From contig NZ_JAMQHS010000007.1 of assembly GCF_023845585.1 (NCBI RefSeq), forward strand, positions 1-64,000: a DNA stretch of 64,000 nucleotides, written 5' to 3'. Below are positions 25,038-33,361 of the stretch, piece by piece. The stretch comes from Clostridium sp. CMCC3677. GTDB taxonomy: Bacteria; Bacillota; Clostridia; Clostridiales; Clostridiaceae. The notes under the pieces were generated by a model. That model searched no databases and was not told where the DNA came from. It saw only the letters and a list, made by a program, of their open reading frames with translations. Every line of letters begins with the position of its first letter. Position 1 is the stretch's first letter. The position numbers were made by a program, and so were the translations under genes.

Positions 25038-25877
25038 TTAAATATTCTTTTTCATAATTATTATGCTTCCATTATGAGTATTTTCATGATGTTCTATTTC
25101 ATCTATAATTTCATCCAAAACTATATCTATATGCTTTTTATTTTTATTTAATATATTTTCAAAATCTACCCATCTTATTTCTTCATAAATCCCTTTACTC
25201 ATAATCAAAAGTAAATCATTTTTTTCTAATTTAATACTATGGTTTTTCATTTCTACATTATTAAGATTTTCTTGTCCAAGGTAATATAAAACCTTTTTGT
25301 TATTTAAAACTTGAAGTGCTTCAATCTTTTCAAGTTTTCCTTCATAATATTTTTCTTTTGCAACTTCATTCATACAATGACCTTCACTCAATTTTATAAG
25401 TTCACCTTTTCTAAAAATAGTTAACATCAAATTACCTAAAGAAGTATAATATAAATTTTCTTCATCAATAATTGCCATTAAAATGCTTGTACCACCTTTA
25501 TTCTTCTCTACTCTTTTAAGTATTTCATGATTTGCTTTATTAATGGCTTTTTTTAAAAAGTAACTCACTTTTTCATTACTATATTCCTTTAAAAACATAT
25601 TTGATATTGTTTTTACAGCAGTAATACTAGAAATTCTTCCCGCTTCATTTTTTCCTAAGCCATCAGCAATAACTGCTAAAACTGCATTATCTTTTTTCTT
25701 TATATTAAAGTAATCTTCTTGTATTTCTTCATGACCTATATGTGAATATTTAACTAAACTTATATTTTCTTTGTTCATAATTTTAAACAATATGTGCTTT
25801 ATCACACATAATAAAAGTAATAACATTATTAATATAAGCACTACTTCTTTTTGATCATATCTACTCATAAATAACAT
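25038..25877 (-). CDS. Membrane-anchored PP2C-family Ser/Thr phosphatase
   Basis: The 279-residue protein has one transmembrane helix (~12-33, VVLILIMLLLLLCVIKHILF) followed by a PP2C domain. Visible PP2C signatures are AVIADGLGKNEAG (metal-binding Asp-Gly), GGTSILMAIIDEENLYYTSL and NDLLLIMSKGIYEEI near the end. It follows the zinc-ribbon FHA gene by 5 bp and precedes the TPR-linked PP2C by ~35 bp. PP2C proteins with FHA domains regulate type VI firing in Proteobacteria by reversing Thr phosphorylation; a similar role here is inference. Confidence 0.85.
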   Translation of the reverse strand: MLFMSRYDQKEVVLILIMLLLLLCVIKHILFKIMNKENISLVKYSHIGHEEIQEDYFNIKKKDNAVLAVIADGLGKNEAGRISSITAVKTISNMFLKEYSNEKVSYFLKKAINKANHEILKRVEKNKGGTSILMAIIDEENLYYTSLGNLMLTIFRKGELIKLSEGHCMNEVAKEKYYEGKLEKIEALQVLNNKKVLYYLGQENLNNVEMKNHSIKLEKNDLLLIMSKGIYEEIRWVDFENILNKNKKHIDIVLDEIIDEIEHHENTHNGSIIIMKKNI

Positions 25878-25882
25878 TTAAA

Positions 25883-26392
25883 TTACCCCTGTTCTTTATC
25901 TTGCCATTCAAAATGTTCACCACAAAATGGTACAAATAAGAATTTACTCTTTCCAAGCTCTATAACATCATAATTTGTAAGTTGTGTTGGCATATATACT
26001 GGTTCATTATTTAAATAAGCAATTCCTGAAGAATCTCCTGGAAGTAATACATAATTTTTCTTTTTAGGATCATATACTACAACGGCATGATTTCTGGCTG
26101 TTATGTAATTATCCCCAATTATTTGTATGTCCATATCATCAGCTCTACCGATGAAATTTTTCCCATTCTTTATTTTATAATCTTTTCCTACTCTACATCC
26201 TTCAATGCAAACAAGCCATCCACATACTGGCTCTATTTCTTGATATAAAAGATTTGTTTCTACTTCTTCCGCATCTGGTACAAGTTCTTTCTTATTTTCT
26301 TTTTTACTTGTATCTATATTACAATAAGGACATATTGGACCATATCGTCTTTCACTAAACATATGACCATTTTGACATCTAATTAATGACAT
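25883..26392 (-). CDS. FHA-domain protein with N-terminal zinc ribbon
   Basis: The 169-residue protein starts with a short zinc-ribbon-like motif (CQNGHMFSE ... CPYC), then a linker, then an FHA domain (~75-160) with NFIGRADDMDIQI, the ITARNHAVVVY phospho-Thr-binding loop and a final LFVPF strand. No membrane segment, so probably cytoplasmic. FHA domains read phosphothreonine marks. Neighbouring PP2C genes suggest those marks are removed by encoded phosphatases; the kinase must be elsewhere. ATG 26392 lies 8 bp after GGAG. Confidence 0.9.
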   Translation of the reverse strand: MSLIRCQNGHMFSERRYGPICPYCNIDTSKKENKKELVPDAEEVETNLLYQEIEPVCGWLVCIEGCRVGKDYKIKNGKNFIGRADDMDIQIIGDNYITARNHAVVVYDPKKKNYVLLPGDSSGIAYLNNEPVYMPTQLTNYDVIELGKSKFLFVPFCGEHFEWQDKEQG

Positions 26393-26405
26393 ATAATCAC
26401 TCCAT

Positions 26406-26963
26406 TCATCTAAGTAATAATTTCACTTTTGAAATAAATATAATATCTCCTTTTTTTAAGCTACAAGGAGTATTTTTCACAATCCTATACTTTTTACCAT
26501 CATCTATTTTTTGTATACAAACTCCACTATCTAGAGATAGATCTTCTATATACCATGTTCCAGCAGCATAATTTAATACTGCATGATTCTCTTCAACTAA
26601 GGTTGAATAAATAGATTTGTCTAAGTCTACAAATACATGGTTCTTCTTATTGTTTTTTCCAATAAGAAAAGATATTTTATCTTGTATTTCCCATTGTTTT
26701 ATGATTTCATTATCTTCATTTACTAGCTCAATGGTATTTATACTATTGCTTTCTTCTATATAACTTTCATTATGTATTTTTCTATATAAAGTTATAAATG
26801 TTATAATTCCAAATACAATTAATAAACCTAAAAGTACACCTTTAAGTTCCCTTGATTCTATAGTCATATAAGTTATTCCAAATATTAATGTTATTGTTAT
26901 GCCTATAAAAACATTTATTAATTGAATACTAAATATCAACTTATTATTTTGATTATTTTTCAA
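26406..26963 (-). CDS. Membrane FHA-domain protein
   Basis: The ~185-residue protein has two transmembrane helices (~10-32, LINVFIGITITLIFGITY; ~42-62, VLLGLLIVFGIITFI). An FHA-type domain follows (~95-185: SFLIGKNNKKNHVFVDL, LVEENHAVLNY, LSLDSGVCI, GDIIFISKVKLLL). GKNNKKN ... ENHA matches the FHA core pattern. It likely recruits phosphorylated partners to the membrane. The TTG at 26963 is 8 bp after GGAG and is preferred to the GTG at 26972. Confidence 0.83.
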   Translation of the reverse strand: MKNNQNNKLIFSIQLINVFIGITITLIFGITYMTIESRELKGVLLGLLIVFGIITFITLYRKIHNESYIEESNSINTIELVNEDNEIIKQWEIQDKISFLIGKNNKKNHVFVDLDKSIYSTLVEENHAVLNYAAGTWYIEDLSLDSGVCIQKIDDGKKYRIVKNTPCSLKKGDIIFISKVKLLLR

Positions 26964-27011
26964 AGTAACCACTCCATTACTTTCTTAATACTTTTTACTC
27001 TATATAAATCC

Positions 27012-27470
27012 TTATTTCTTTACATTAAAAAAATTATTAAATATATTACTTGTATCAATAGGATTTTTACTATCTTTTTTTATTTTGCTTCCATCAACAT
27101 CATTACTACTTGCTTTAAAGCCAAAAAAACTTTCAAAATATTGATTTAAATCATTTAAAGCATCACCTTTGTTAAAGTTTTCTTTGGTTTTTTCTTGTGA
27201 TTTTTTACTATTATTTTTGCTTTCATTTTTTTGTCTATTAGAATTATTTTGATTTAACTTTTTATCATATTCTTCTCTAGATGATTCATTACTTAAAATT
27301 TCATATGCTTCATTAATTTGTTGAAACATTTCTATTGCATCTTTATTATCTTTATTTTTATCTGGATGATACTTTTTAGCTAAGTTTCTAAAAGCTTTTT
27401 TTATTTCATCTTTATTAGCACTTTCTGAAACTCCAAGTATCTTATAATAATTTTTCACTTTATCACTCAC
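27012..27470 (-). CDS. J-domain co-chaperone
   Basis: The 152-residue protein has an N-terminal J domain (~5-68: [28 protein letters not shown] with the HPD triad). A Ser/Asn/Lys-rich linker and a short C-terminal tail ([12 protein letters not shown] ... IFNNFFN) follow. The Gly/Phe and Cys-rich regions of canonical DnaJ are absent, so it is a specialised J-protein, most likely the partner of the Hsp70 at 18439. It opens the regulatory/baseplate operon. The start is either the GTG at 27470 or the GTG four codons later. Confidence 0.92.
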   Translation of the reverse strand: MSDKVKNYYKILGVSESANKDEIKKAFRNLAKKYHPDKNKDNKDAIEMFQQINEAYEILSNESSREEYDKKLNQNNSNRQKNESKNNSKKSQEKTKENFNKGDALNDLNQYFESFFGFKASSNDVDGSKIKKDSKNPIDTSNIFNNFFNVKK

Positions 27471-27491
27471 TTTTTATTTAAATTAGAGTAT

Positions 27492-27583
27492 GTTTTAAAT
27501 ATATTTTGATATAGCAATAAACAAAGTGTCATCATTACTCCATACACACCCTTACTTATGCATATATAACAATCTAATAAAAC
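27492..27583. mobile_element. MITE-like element, short copy F
   Basis: A ~92 bp internally deleted copy keeps both ends: TATGTTTTA ... TAAAACATA outside, then the ATATAGCAATAAACAAAGTG and CTTACTTATGCATATATAA subterminal segments that match copies D and A. The structured core is missing. It lies in the promoter region of the J-protein gene. Confidence 0.6.
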
Positions 27584-27710
27584 ATAGACTTAAATTAAGA
27601 TTTTATTTTCATACTATATTTAATTTCTATAGACTAATACTGAAATATTTTAGTATACTATAGTTAGTGATGCTGAAGGTATATAAAAACTAAAATACTC
27701 ATATTTATTT

Positions 27711-27770
27711 TAAAAAAGTTGCATGTGAGGATTTAAATTATTAGTGAGTCAAATTTAAATCCTCTGCAAC
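27711..27770 (-). terminator. Strong terminator after the tube genes
   Basis: On the minus strand, arms GTTGCAGAGGATTTAAATT and AATTTAAATCCTCACATGCA(AC) are followed by TTTTTTAAAAT. It ends the sheath-tube transcript and separates it from the chaperone/FHA/PP2C operon. The rest of the 340 bp gap holds only the MITE remnant. Confidence 0.9.
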
Positions 27771-27816
27771 TATAGTAAAATTAGATATATTGCTATTTTA
27801 TTACTTTTAGGTATAA

Positions 27817-28242
27817 TTAAGCGCTATATCCGCCTTCAATTGTAACTTGAGTTAGCTTATCTTTCTTTTGTCTAACTACAAGTGTAAATGTACCAATACC
27901 TTCAGTGTCACCAAAGTTTTCTTTGTAATCTACAACGAAAGCATTAGGATAAGTAATTTTTCTTATAATTTGATCAGCTGAAATAACTTCTACTGTTATT
28001 TTTCTATAACAATCAGCTTTTTCTGCTGGTACTAATGACCAAAGTCCCATTTGTCTTGTGCTATCAAATGGATCCCCATCTACAGCTGTTAATATTTTTC
28101 CGCTTATAGTCATTGTGCTTCCTACGTCTTTTGAACGTGCATTAGCATCCTTTGGAGTGTCTGTTGTAAATCTTACTTTTTCAACACTTTCAATACTTAA
28201 ATCAATTGTTTCTGCGCCTTCAATTTTTACTCTAAATCCCAT
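27817..28242 (-). CDS. Hcp-like tube protein, paralogue 2
   Basis: The 141-residue protein is small and all-beta, with the size and pattern of Hcp/phage tail-tube proteins: IEGAETIDLSIESVEKVRF, TMTISGKIL, LWSLVPAEKADCYRKITVEV, FVVDYKENFGDTEGIGTFTL and a charged end. It shares most of these segments with the gene immediately upstream (28256), so the pair arose by tandem duplication. In the machine it would polymerise as the inner tube or cap it. Ribosome binding site AGGAGGAATT. Confidence 0.82.
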   Translation of the reverse strand: MGFRVKIEGAETIDLSIESVEKVRFTTDTPKDANARSKDVGSTMTISGKILTAVDGDPFDSTRQMGLWSLVPAEKADCYRKITVEVISADQIIRKITYPNAFVVDYKENFGDTEGIGTFTLVVRQKKDKLTQVTIEGGYSA

Positions 28243-28255
28243 TTTTTAATTCCTC

Positions 28256-28684
28256 CTATTCTTGTCCAAATCCACCTTCAAATTTTACAAAAGCTGTTTT
28301 ATCTTTCTTTTGTTTTACACATATCTTGAAAGTACCAATACCTTCAGCATCTCCGAAGTCTTCTTCGTAGTCTACAACAAATGCATTAGGTAATGTCATT
28401 TGTCTTACTATTTGTGATGCTGAAATAACATCTACTTTTACGCTCCTATAACAATCAGCTTTTTCTGCTGGTACAAGAGACCATTGTGCTAATTTTATAG
28501 TGCTATCAGCAGCTTCCCCTCCTACTGGAGTTAATATCTTTCCTGTTATAACTAATGTTGTACCTTGGTCTGTTGAACGGGCATTTGAATCATCAGGTGT
28601 ATCAGTCTTAAATTCTACTGTTTCAACACTTTCAATGCTTAAATCAATAGTTTCTGCACCTTCAACTTTTACTTTAAATCCCAT
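28256..28684 (-). CDS. Hcp-like tube protein, paralogue 1
   Basis: The 142-residue protein is all-beta and close to its neighbour at 27817 (shared: VEGAETIDLSIESVE, WSLVPAEKADCYR, PNAFVVDY, FGDAEGIGTF). It follows the sheath gene, the usual sheath-tube order of contractile systems. Between the paralogues the loops differ most (residues ~25-70), which may reflect alternative subunits within one tube or effector-binding versions. Confidence 0.82.
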   Translation of the reverse strand: MGFKVKVEGAETIDLSIESVETVEFKTDTPDDSNARSTDQGTTLVITGKILTPVGGEAADSTIKLAQWSLVPAEKADCYRSVKVDVISASQIVRQMTLPNAFVVDYEEDFGDAEGIGTFKICVKQKKDKTAFVKFEGGFGQE

Positions 28685-28750
28685 TTTGTCATCTCCCTTT
28701 TCATAATTTATTTATAATTAAAATAGATATTTAATTAATATCTATCAGAA

Positions 28751-30916
28751 TTAGCTAGCTTCACTTCTAGTAATTTCAACTTCAAGATTTTTAATATTTC
28801 CATTAAATACAAGATCAATATTACATGTTCCACTCTTATCATTTATAACAAAGTTAATGTCATCTCCATCTTGTATTATTGCATTAATGAATTCTTTATT
28901 TGACATCCATTTACTCTTAACGCTATTAGGATTATTACTAAAGAATTTAACTATATTATCTTCTTTAAAATCATTAGTATAGAATCTTAGCATTCTTTCT
29001 ATATAAGTTGTAACTAAGGTCTTATACATTGATTCAAAATCATTTTCAGTTGCTTGAAGGCTTCTTGCCTTGTAAACTGTAATTTGTTTTATATCTTTAC
29101 CTTGGTATTTAGCATTTTCTGATGAGAATACAAATCCAAAGTTCTTTCTATTTATTAAATTTTTGATTTCATTAGTAAATCCGGATATTTCTTTTGCTAA
29201 AGTTGAAGTAATTCTTAGCGAATTATCTCCAGATTCAATATCAAATCTTACTCCTGGATAATCAAAAAATACATTGCCATAATATTCTCTTAAGTATTCT
29301 GGACATTGATATGCTGCAACTATTCCTGCTGCAATATATGAACTTCCAATATATACTCCTTCAATCCATAACTTAAATAAATCTTCTTTTGCTTTTGACA
29401 ATTCTGCACTTCCCTCATCTGTCATAAGCATTTTACTATCAAGTATCACACCTGATTTTTCTTTTGGAATTATTGTAAAGTTTGGAACACATGGAATTGC
29501 AAATTCGCTGTATGTTTGTCTCATAAGAGGGGCACATCTGTCCATAAATTTATCTATTCCTGCTGTAGCTACATGATTAAATGTAGTATCTTCTCTTGCT
29601 TCAAAGCTAAAGAAAATTTGGATTCTATATTTTTGAACTGTATTAAGAAGTAAAGATAGGTTTTCCATAGTATTACATTCTATTTTTTCAACTTTTTTGT
29701 TTCCCTTAAATCTTTCTCTCTTAGCTCCACTTTTGTTTTGACCTTCTAATTCAATTGATGGAACTATTCCAAACCAAATTGTATTATCAAAATCATTTTT
29801 ATCATTTACAGTACTTAAATATGCTTCAAGTCTTGGCAAGTTAGCTGAATTTACCAATCTGTCAAGCTTATTATTTGCAACAAGTAATGTTGGCTTCATA
29901 CCTTTGTTTTTTGTTTTATATTGGTCAAAGAACATCTTTACACCAACAATTTTTTCTATTAATGGTTTAACAGTTTTTATAAAATCATCTTTAGAATTTT
30001 TGTAGAACTCAAGGTATGTATTATAATTTTCAACTTCATGTTCTACATCTATTTCACTTTCCATTGTAGATGCAAGCGGGCAAAAAGTTCTAACAACTAA
30101 ACTTTTTACATAATCAGATTTTGTTTCATTCACTTCATCATAGTCATCTTCAAAGGCTTCAATTAATCCTACATTTGCTTTGTCATCTATTGCAATTAAT
30201 GATTTTTCTTCACTCTTAGGTGCTTCAAGAACCTTAAGTTCTCCATCTTGTCCCATACTTAACACACCTATTTTTAATGCTTCTCCGCCATTTTGGCTAT
30301 CATCTTGTCCTAAAAGTAATCTCGTTTTTATATCTTCAATAGCTAATGGAAGCATTGCCATTATGTTATTGTAGTTTTCACCAGCATTCTCAAATAAATT
30401 ATTTAATTTATCTCCTAAATCTAACTTACTTGGATCTTCATCATCTAGTTCGTCATATTTACTATATAAATATTGTATTTCTTTTCTAGATTGTCTTATA
30501 TCATCCATTACTTTTTTAGGTGAAATCATATCTAATAAATTTTCAAATTTAAAATCTACATTTGCTATTCCCTGAGCACTTTTAGTATCTATTAAAGTGA
30601 ATAACATTTTTAGAAAATCATTTGATTGATTTATAGGGATTTCTGTTACAAAGTTATCTGGAAGATTTTCGGGTTTCTTCAATGTATACATAACCTTCTG
30701 GTTTGTTGCATTATAAAATGAATATACAACAGGTGAGAATTTATCTAAAAATTCATCAAAACTACTTACTAAAAAATTTTCATTAATTTCTTTTATCTTA
30801 TCATCATTTAAGCTGCTTAATCCTTTAGTGTCTCCAATTACTGAAATCAAATCTAATCTTTCGGGGTTTATTTCCTCAAATAATATCGTTCTATTCGTTT
30901 GTTGAATAACATCCAT
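28751..30916 (-). CDS. Contractile sheath-like protein (TssB/TssC-type)
   Basis: At 721 residues it is longer than TssC and close to a TssB plus TssC sum. The N-terminal ~300 residues are helical and acidic. Middle and C-terminal parts alternate alpha and beta, with a TIWFGIVPSIEL segment, LSLLLNTVQKYRIQIFFSF, MDRCAPLMRQTYSEFAIPCV, SYIAAGIVAAYQCPEYL and a final beta pair (CNIDLVFNGNIKNLEVEI), reminiscent of the C-terminal sheath domain. It heads the operon and is followed by the two tube genes, which supports the call; family membership needs a profile search. Ribosome binding site GGAGGAA. Confidence 0.72.
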   Translation of the reverse strand: MDVIQQTNRTILFEEINPERLDLISVIGDTKGLSSLNDDKIKEINENFLVSSFDEFLDKFSPVVYSFYNATNQKVMYTLKKPENLPDNFVTEIPINQSNDFLKMLFTLIDTKSAQGIANVDFKFENLLDMISPKKVMDDIRQSRKEIQYLYSKYDELDDEDPSKLDLGDKLNNLFENAGENYNNIMAMLPLAIEDIKTRLLLGQDDSQNGGEALKIGVLSMGQDGELKVLEAPKSEEKSLIAIDDKANVGLIEAFEDDYDEVNETKSDYVKSLVVRTFCPLASTMESEIDVEHEVENYNTYLEFYKNSKDDFIKTVKPLIEKIVGVKMFFDQYKTKNKGMKPTLLVANNKLDRLVNSANLPRLEAYLSTVNDKNDFDNTIWFGIVPSIELEGQNKSGAKRERFKGNKKVEKIECNTMENLSLLLNTVQKYRIQIFFSFEAREDTTFNHVATAGIDKFMDRCAPLMRQTYSEFAIPCVPNFTIIPKEKSGVILDSKMLMTDEGSAELSKAKEDLFKLWIEGVYIGSSYIAAGIVAAYQCPEYLREYYGNVFFDYPGVRFDIESGDNSLRITSTLAKEISGFTNEIKNLINRKNFGFVFSSENAKYQGKDIKQITVYKARSLQATENDFESMYKTLVTTYIERMLRFYTNDFKEDNIVKFFSNNPNSVKSKWMSNKEFINAIIQDGDDINFVINDKSGTCNIDLVFNGNIKNLEVEITRSEAS

Positions 30917-31288
30917 AATCTATTTCCTCCAAAAATTATTTTATGCTACTTTTCATACTTAAATGAAATCACATTTCCTTTTTCGGTTTATTTTACCATA
31001 ACTTTAAATTTAATCCCTATTTTATATTTAATTTCCAGTATTTTTTTGTAATTTTTTTAAATTTTTTTCTAAAATTGAATAATTTTTTATATATTTTTTT
31101 GATGATTTATTAATTGTCAACGTTATATTTAAACTATCTAAGAAAATTTAGTATTTTTTGTATTTTTTTTTAATTTTATCTATTTTTTATTTATAAATAT
31201 TAGAAAAAGGCAATAAAAAACAAATTTAAAATTGCTTTTTATTGCCTTTTTTTAAAAAATTTTATTAAATTTAATTGATATTTTATAC
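30917..31288. promoter_or_regulatory. Upstream region of the sheath operon
   Basis: There is no gene, and the sequence is extremely AT-rich. A TTGACA lies on the minus strand at 31115-31120, but the candidate -10 sequences 17-20 bp away (around 31090-31097) are weak. This is the only evident promoter candidate for the sheath-tube transcript. Confidence 0.35.
31204..31255. terminator. Bidirectional terminator-like hairpin
   Basis: AAAAAGGCAATAAAAAACAA and TTGCTTTTTATTGCCTTTTT form a long stem with T-runs on both strands. On the minus strand it follows the membrane protein gene at 31289. Confidence 0.8.
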
Positions 31289-31648
31289 TTAAAAAATTAT
31301 AAATGATATAATAAAAATTATTAAGCTAGAAATAATTAATATAAAATTTATTAAGTCCTTAACATGAAAAGTAGCTTTATTATTTTTATTTTCATGTCCT
31401 TTAGCTTCTAAATCAATATTTGATACATATTGTGAATTCATTTGTCCAAGTGATTGAATTGATATCCCAAGTGAATTTCCTGATATATTTAAGAAAACTT
31501 CTATAACTAGCACAGCTAAGCTTATAACAAACAAAGTATCTTTTAATGTAAAACCATAAATATGATATATTCCTAAAGAAATTAATACTAAAACTATACA
31601 ATTAATAAAAGTCCCCAAAATAATTTTCAGAATAATATTTCCATCCAT
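31289..31648 (-). CDS. Small membrane protein of unknown function
   Basis: The ~119-residue protein has about three hydrophobic segments: ~5-28, ~36-55 (LFVISLAVLVIEVFL) and ~98-118 (LINFILIISSLIIFIISFIIF), with a charged loop in between (DLEAKGHENKNNK). No family is recognised. It lies 50 bp after the MerR-methyltransferase gene and may be co-transcribed with it. ATG 31648 is preferred over the TTG two codons upstream because of GGGGG spacing. Confidence 0.65.
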   Translation of the reverse strand: MDGNIILKIILGTFINCIVLVLISLGIYHIYGFTLKDTLFVISLAVLVIEVFLNISGNSLGISIQSLGQMNSQYVSNIDLEAKGHENKNNKATFHVKDLINFILIISSLIIFIISFIIF

Positions 31649-31698
31649 ATACAATCCCCCTTTAATTTATTATACTCTGGGGTCCAAAAAATTCCAAA

Positions 31699-32859
31699 TC
31701 ACTTTGAAACCTTAAATATGCCTGCCTTTGTTGTAATTTCTATATTTTTATTTTCTTCAATATATTTTTCTAAATACTTTGTAAATTCTTCTCTTTTTTT
31801 TCCTATAAGTATTGAATTTCCTTGAATTGTTGATGCTTTATATGATACAACGGGCTCTGCTTTATCTACTATTATCTTTCCTTCTAATATCTCTGATTCA
31901 ATATTATTAAAATATTTCTTTAGCATTTTTTCTCCGTTTTCTAAATCAAATCTAGAGGAAAGACCATTATTATTAATATCTAAATTAGGATCAAATTTCT
32001 CAGCTAATTTATTTAATTCAATCATAGAATTACATGAATTAGTGGTTACGTAAAAAATACCATTTGGTTTTAAAACTCTTTTTATTTCACTTAATGCCTT
32101 TTCTATATCAGTAACAAAATAAAGCATATGTTCTGCAATAACAACGTCAAAACTTTCATCATCATAAGGAATATCTTCTGCATTTATCTTTTTATACTTG
32201 AACTTATAATCTAAATTTTCCAAATTATTTTTAGCGCACTTTAACATATTGGGAGAAAAATCAGATAAAATAATTTCAGAATTTTTATCTATTAATTCTT
32301 TGTTTTTTATCCATAGCTTTCCTACTCCACACCCTAATTCCAATATTTTTGAGCCTTCAGTCAAGTTCATTTTTTGAAAACACCATTTATCCCAATCAAT
32401 CTTATTTGTATTATAACTATGAAGAGTGGTTCTCAAATTCAAATTTTTATCGCTATTATACTGCTCCTTTATGCTATTTTGCATATTTGTTATTTTTATA
32501 ATGTTTACTAAGTTGTTGACATCTAAAAAACCTTTTTGTTTTGCAGTGTTTTCAGCATTATTAAATATTTCTATAACAGAATCTATATGTCTTTTCTTTT
32601 CTTCTAAAGCCCTTTTTTGGATTTTTACCATGCTCTCTAAATTTTCTCCGCTTTCATTTAATATATGGGCTATCTCACTTAATGATATTCCAATAAACTT
32701 TAGAGTAGTTATTTGTTGAAGCCTTAAAAAATCATCTTCACAATAAATTCTGTAACCAACTTCTGTTTTTTCAGATGGTTTAAGAAGTCCTATTTTATCG
32801 TAATGCAAAAGTGTTTTTACAGTGACTCCAGACCTTTTAGCAAACTCCCCTATTTTCAA
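31699..32859 (-). CDS. MerR-type regulator fused to a SAM methyltransferase
   Basis: This is a 386-residue fusion. Residues 1-70 are a MerR DNA-binding domain (KIGEFAKRSGVTVKTLLHYD, GYRIYCEDDFLRLQQI), followed by a coiled helix to ~110. Residues ~165-290 form a class I methyltransferase: motif I ILELGCGVGKLW, motif II-like IILSDFSPNMLKCA, then EDIPYDDESFDVVIAEHML. It may sense a small molecule or a methylated product and control its own neighbourhood. It starts at TTG 32859 after GGAGGGG. MITE copy B sits just upstream. Confidence 0.88.
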   Translation of the reverse strand: MKIGEFAKRSGVTVKTLLHYDKIGLLKPSEKTEVGYRIYCEDDFLRLQQITTLKFIGISLSEIAHILNESGENLESMVKIQKRALEEKKRHIDSVIEIFNNAENTAKQKGFLDVNNLVNIIKITNMQNSIKEQYNSDKNLNLRTTLHSYNTNKIDWDKWCFQKMNLTEGSKILELGCGVGKLWIKNKELIDKNSEIILSDFSPNMLKCAKNNLENLDYKFKYKKINAEDIPYDDESFDVVIAEHMLYFVTDIEKALSEIKRVLKPNGIFYVTTNSCNSMIELNKLAEKFDPNLDINNNGLSSRFDLENGEKMLKKYFNNIESEILEGKIIVDKAEPVVSYKASTIQGNSILIGKKREEFTKYLEKYIEENKNIEITTKAGIFKVSK

Positions 32860-32898
32860 AATTACCCCTCCAATTCATTAATGAAATTATATAAACAT

Positions 32899-33161
32899 GT
32901 TTTGCTAAAATGTTTATATATACATAAGAAAAGTGGACTGAGTAATTGAACTTAGGAATACTAAAATGACTATAGTCCCATTTTTGCTTGCTCCCAATAT
33001 AAAATTGAGACAAGCAGTAAATGTGAATATTAAAAGGAAACTCGACTCCGCTGAGTAAGTTTAAAAAGCAAAATGTAAAATTTTGATTTTCACTTAACAA
33101 TTCTCAAAGCTCAATTACAATGCCACTTTACCTATTGTATATATAAACATAACTCTAAAAC
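32899..33161. mobile_element. MITE-like element, copy B, inverted and interrupted
   Basis: This copy is in the opposite orientation to the others. It keeps ends (GTTTTGCTAAAATG ... CTCTAAAAC), subterminal TGTTTATATATACA ... TGTATATATAAACA and the core (TTGAGACAAGCAGTAAATGT). It carries ~70 bp of extra sequence (about 33036-33104) that is absent from copies A, C and D. Confidence 0.8.
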
Positions 33162-33210
33162 AAATGTGTATAAAATCTCAAAAATTGTGTATCTTAAATT
33201 GTACTAACTA

Positions 33211-33250
33211 TAAAAAGTAGCATATAATAGTTTTCACTAAATATGCTACT
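33211..33250 (-). terminator. Terminator after the aminotransferase gene
   Basis: Arms AGTAGCATA and TATGCTACT form a stem; on the minus strand it is followed by TTTTTA. It lies ~110 bp after the stop of the DegT-type gene. Confidence 0.75.
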
Positions 33251-33361
33251 TTCAATTATTTATATGTTATTAATATTTTAGCATAAACTAAATATATCAA
33301 AATTATTTTTTATATAAAGCTTATACTAAAAACTTTATATTGCAATTTAAATTTTAAATTA

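Noticed and set aside
1..30916. Prophage or R-type bacteriocin interpretation of the tail-like genes
   Set aside because: No holin, endolysin, tape measure, tail fibre, portal or integrase is visible, while FHA, PP2C, DUF4280 and toxin-immunity genes fit an injection system better. A phage-derived origin is not excluded.
31413..31601. Second minus-strand frame within the small membrane protein gene
   Set aside because: Overlaps fully in another frame, with no ribosome binding site.
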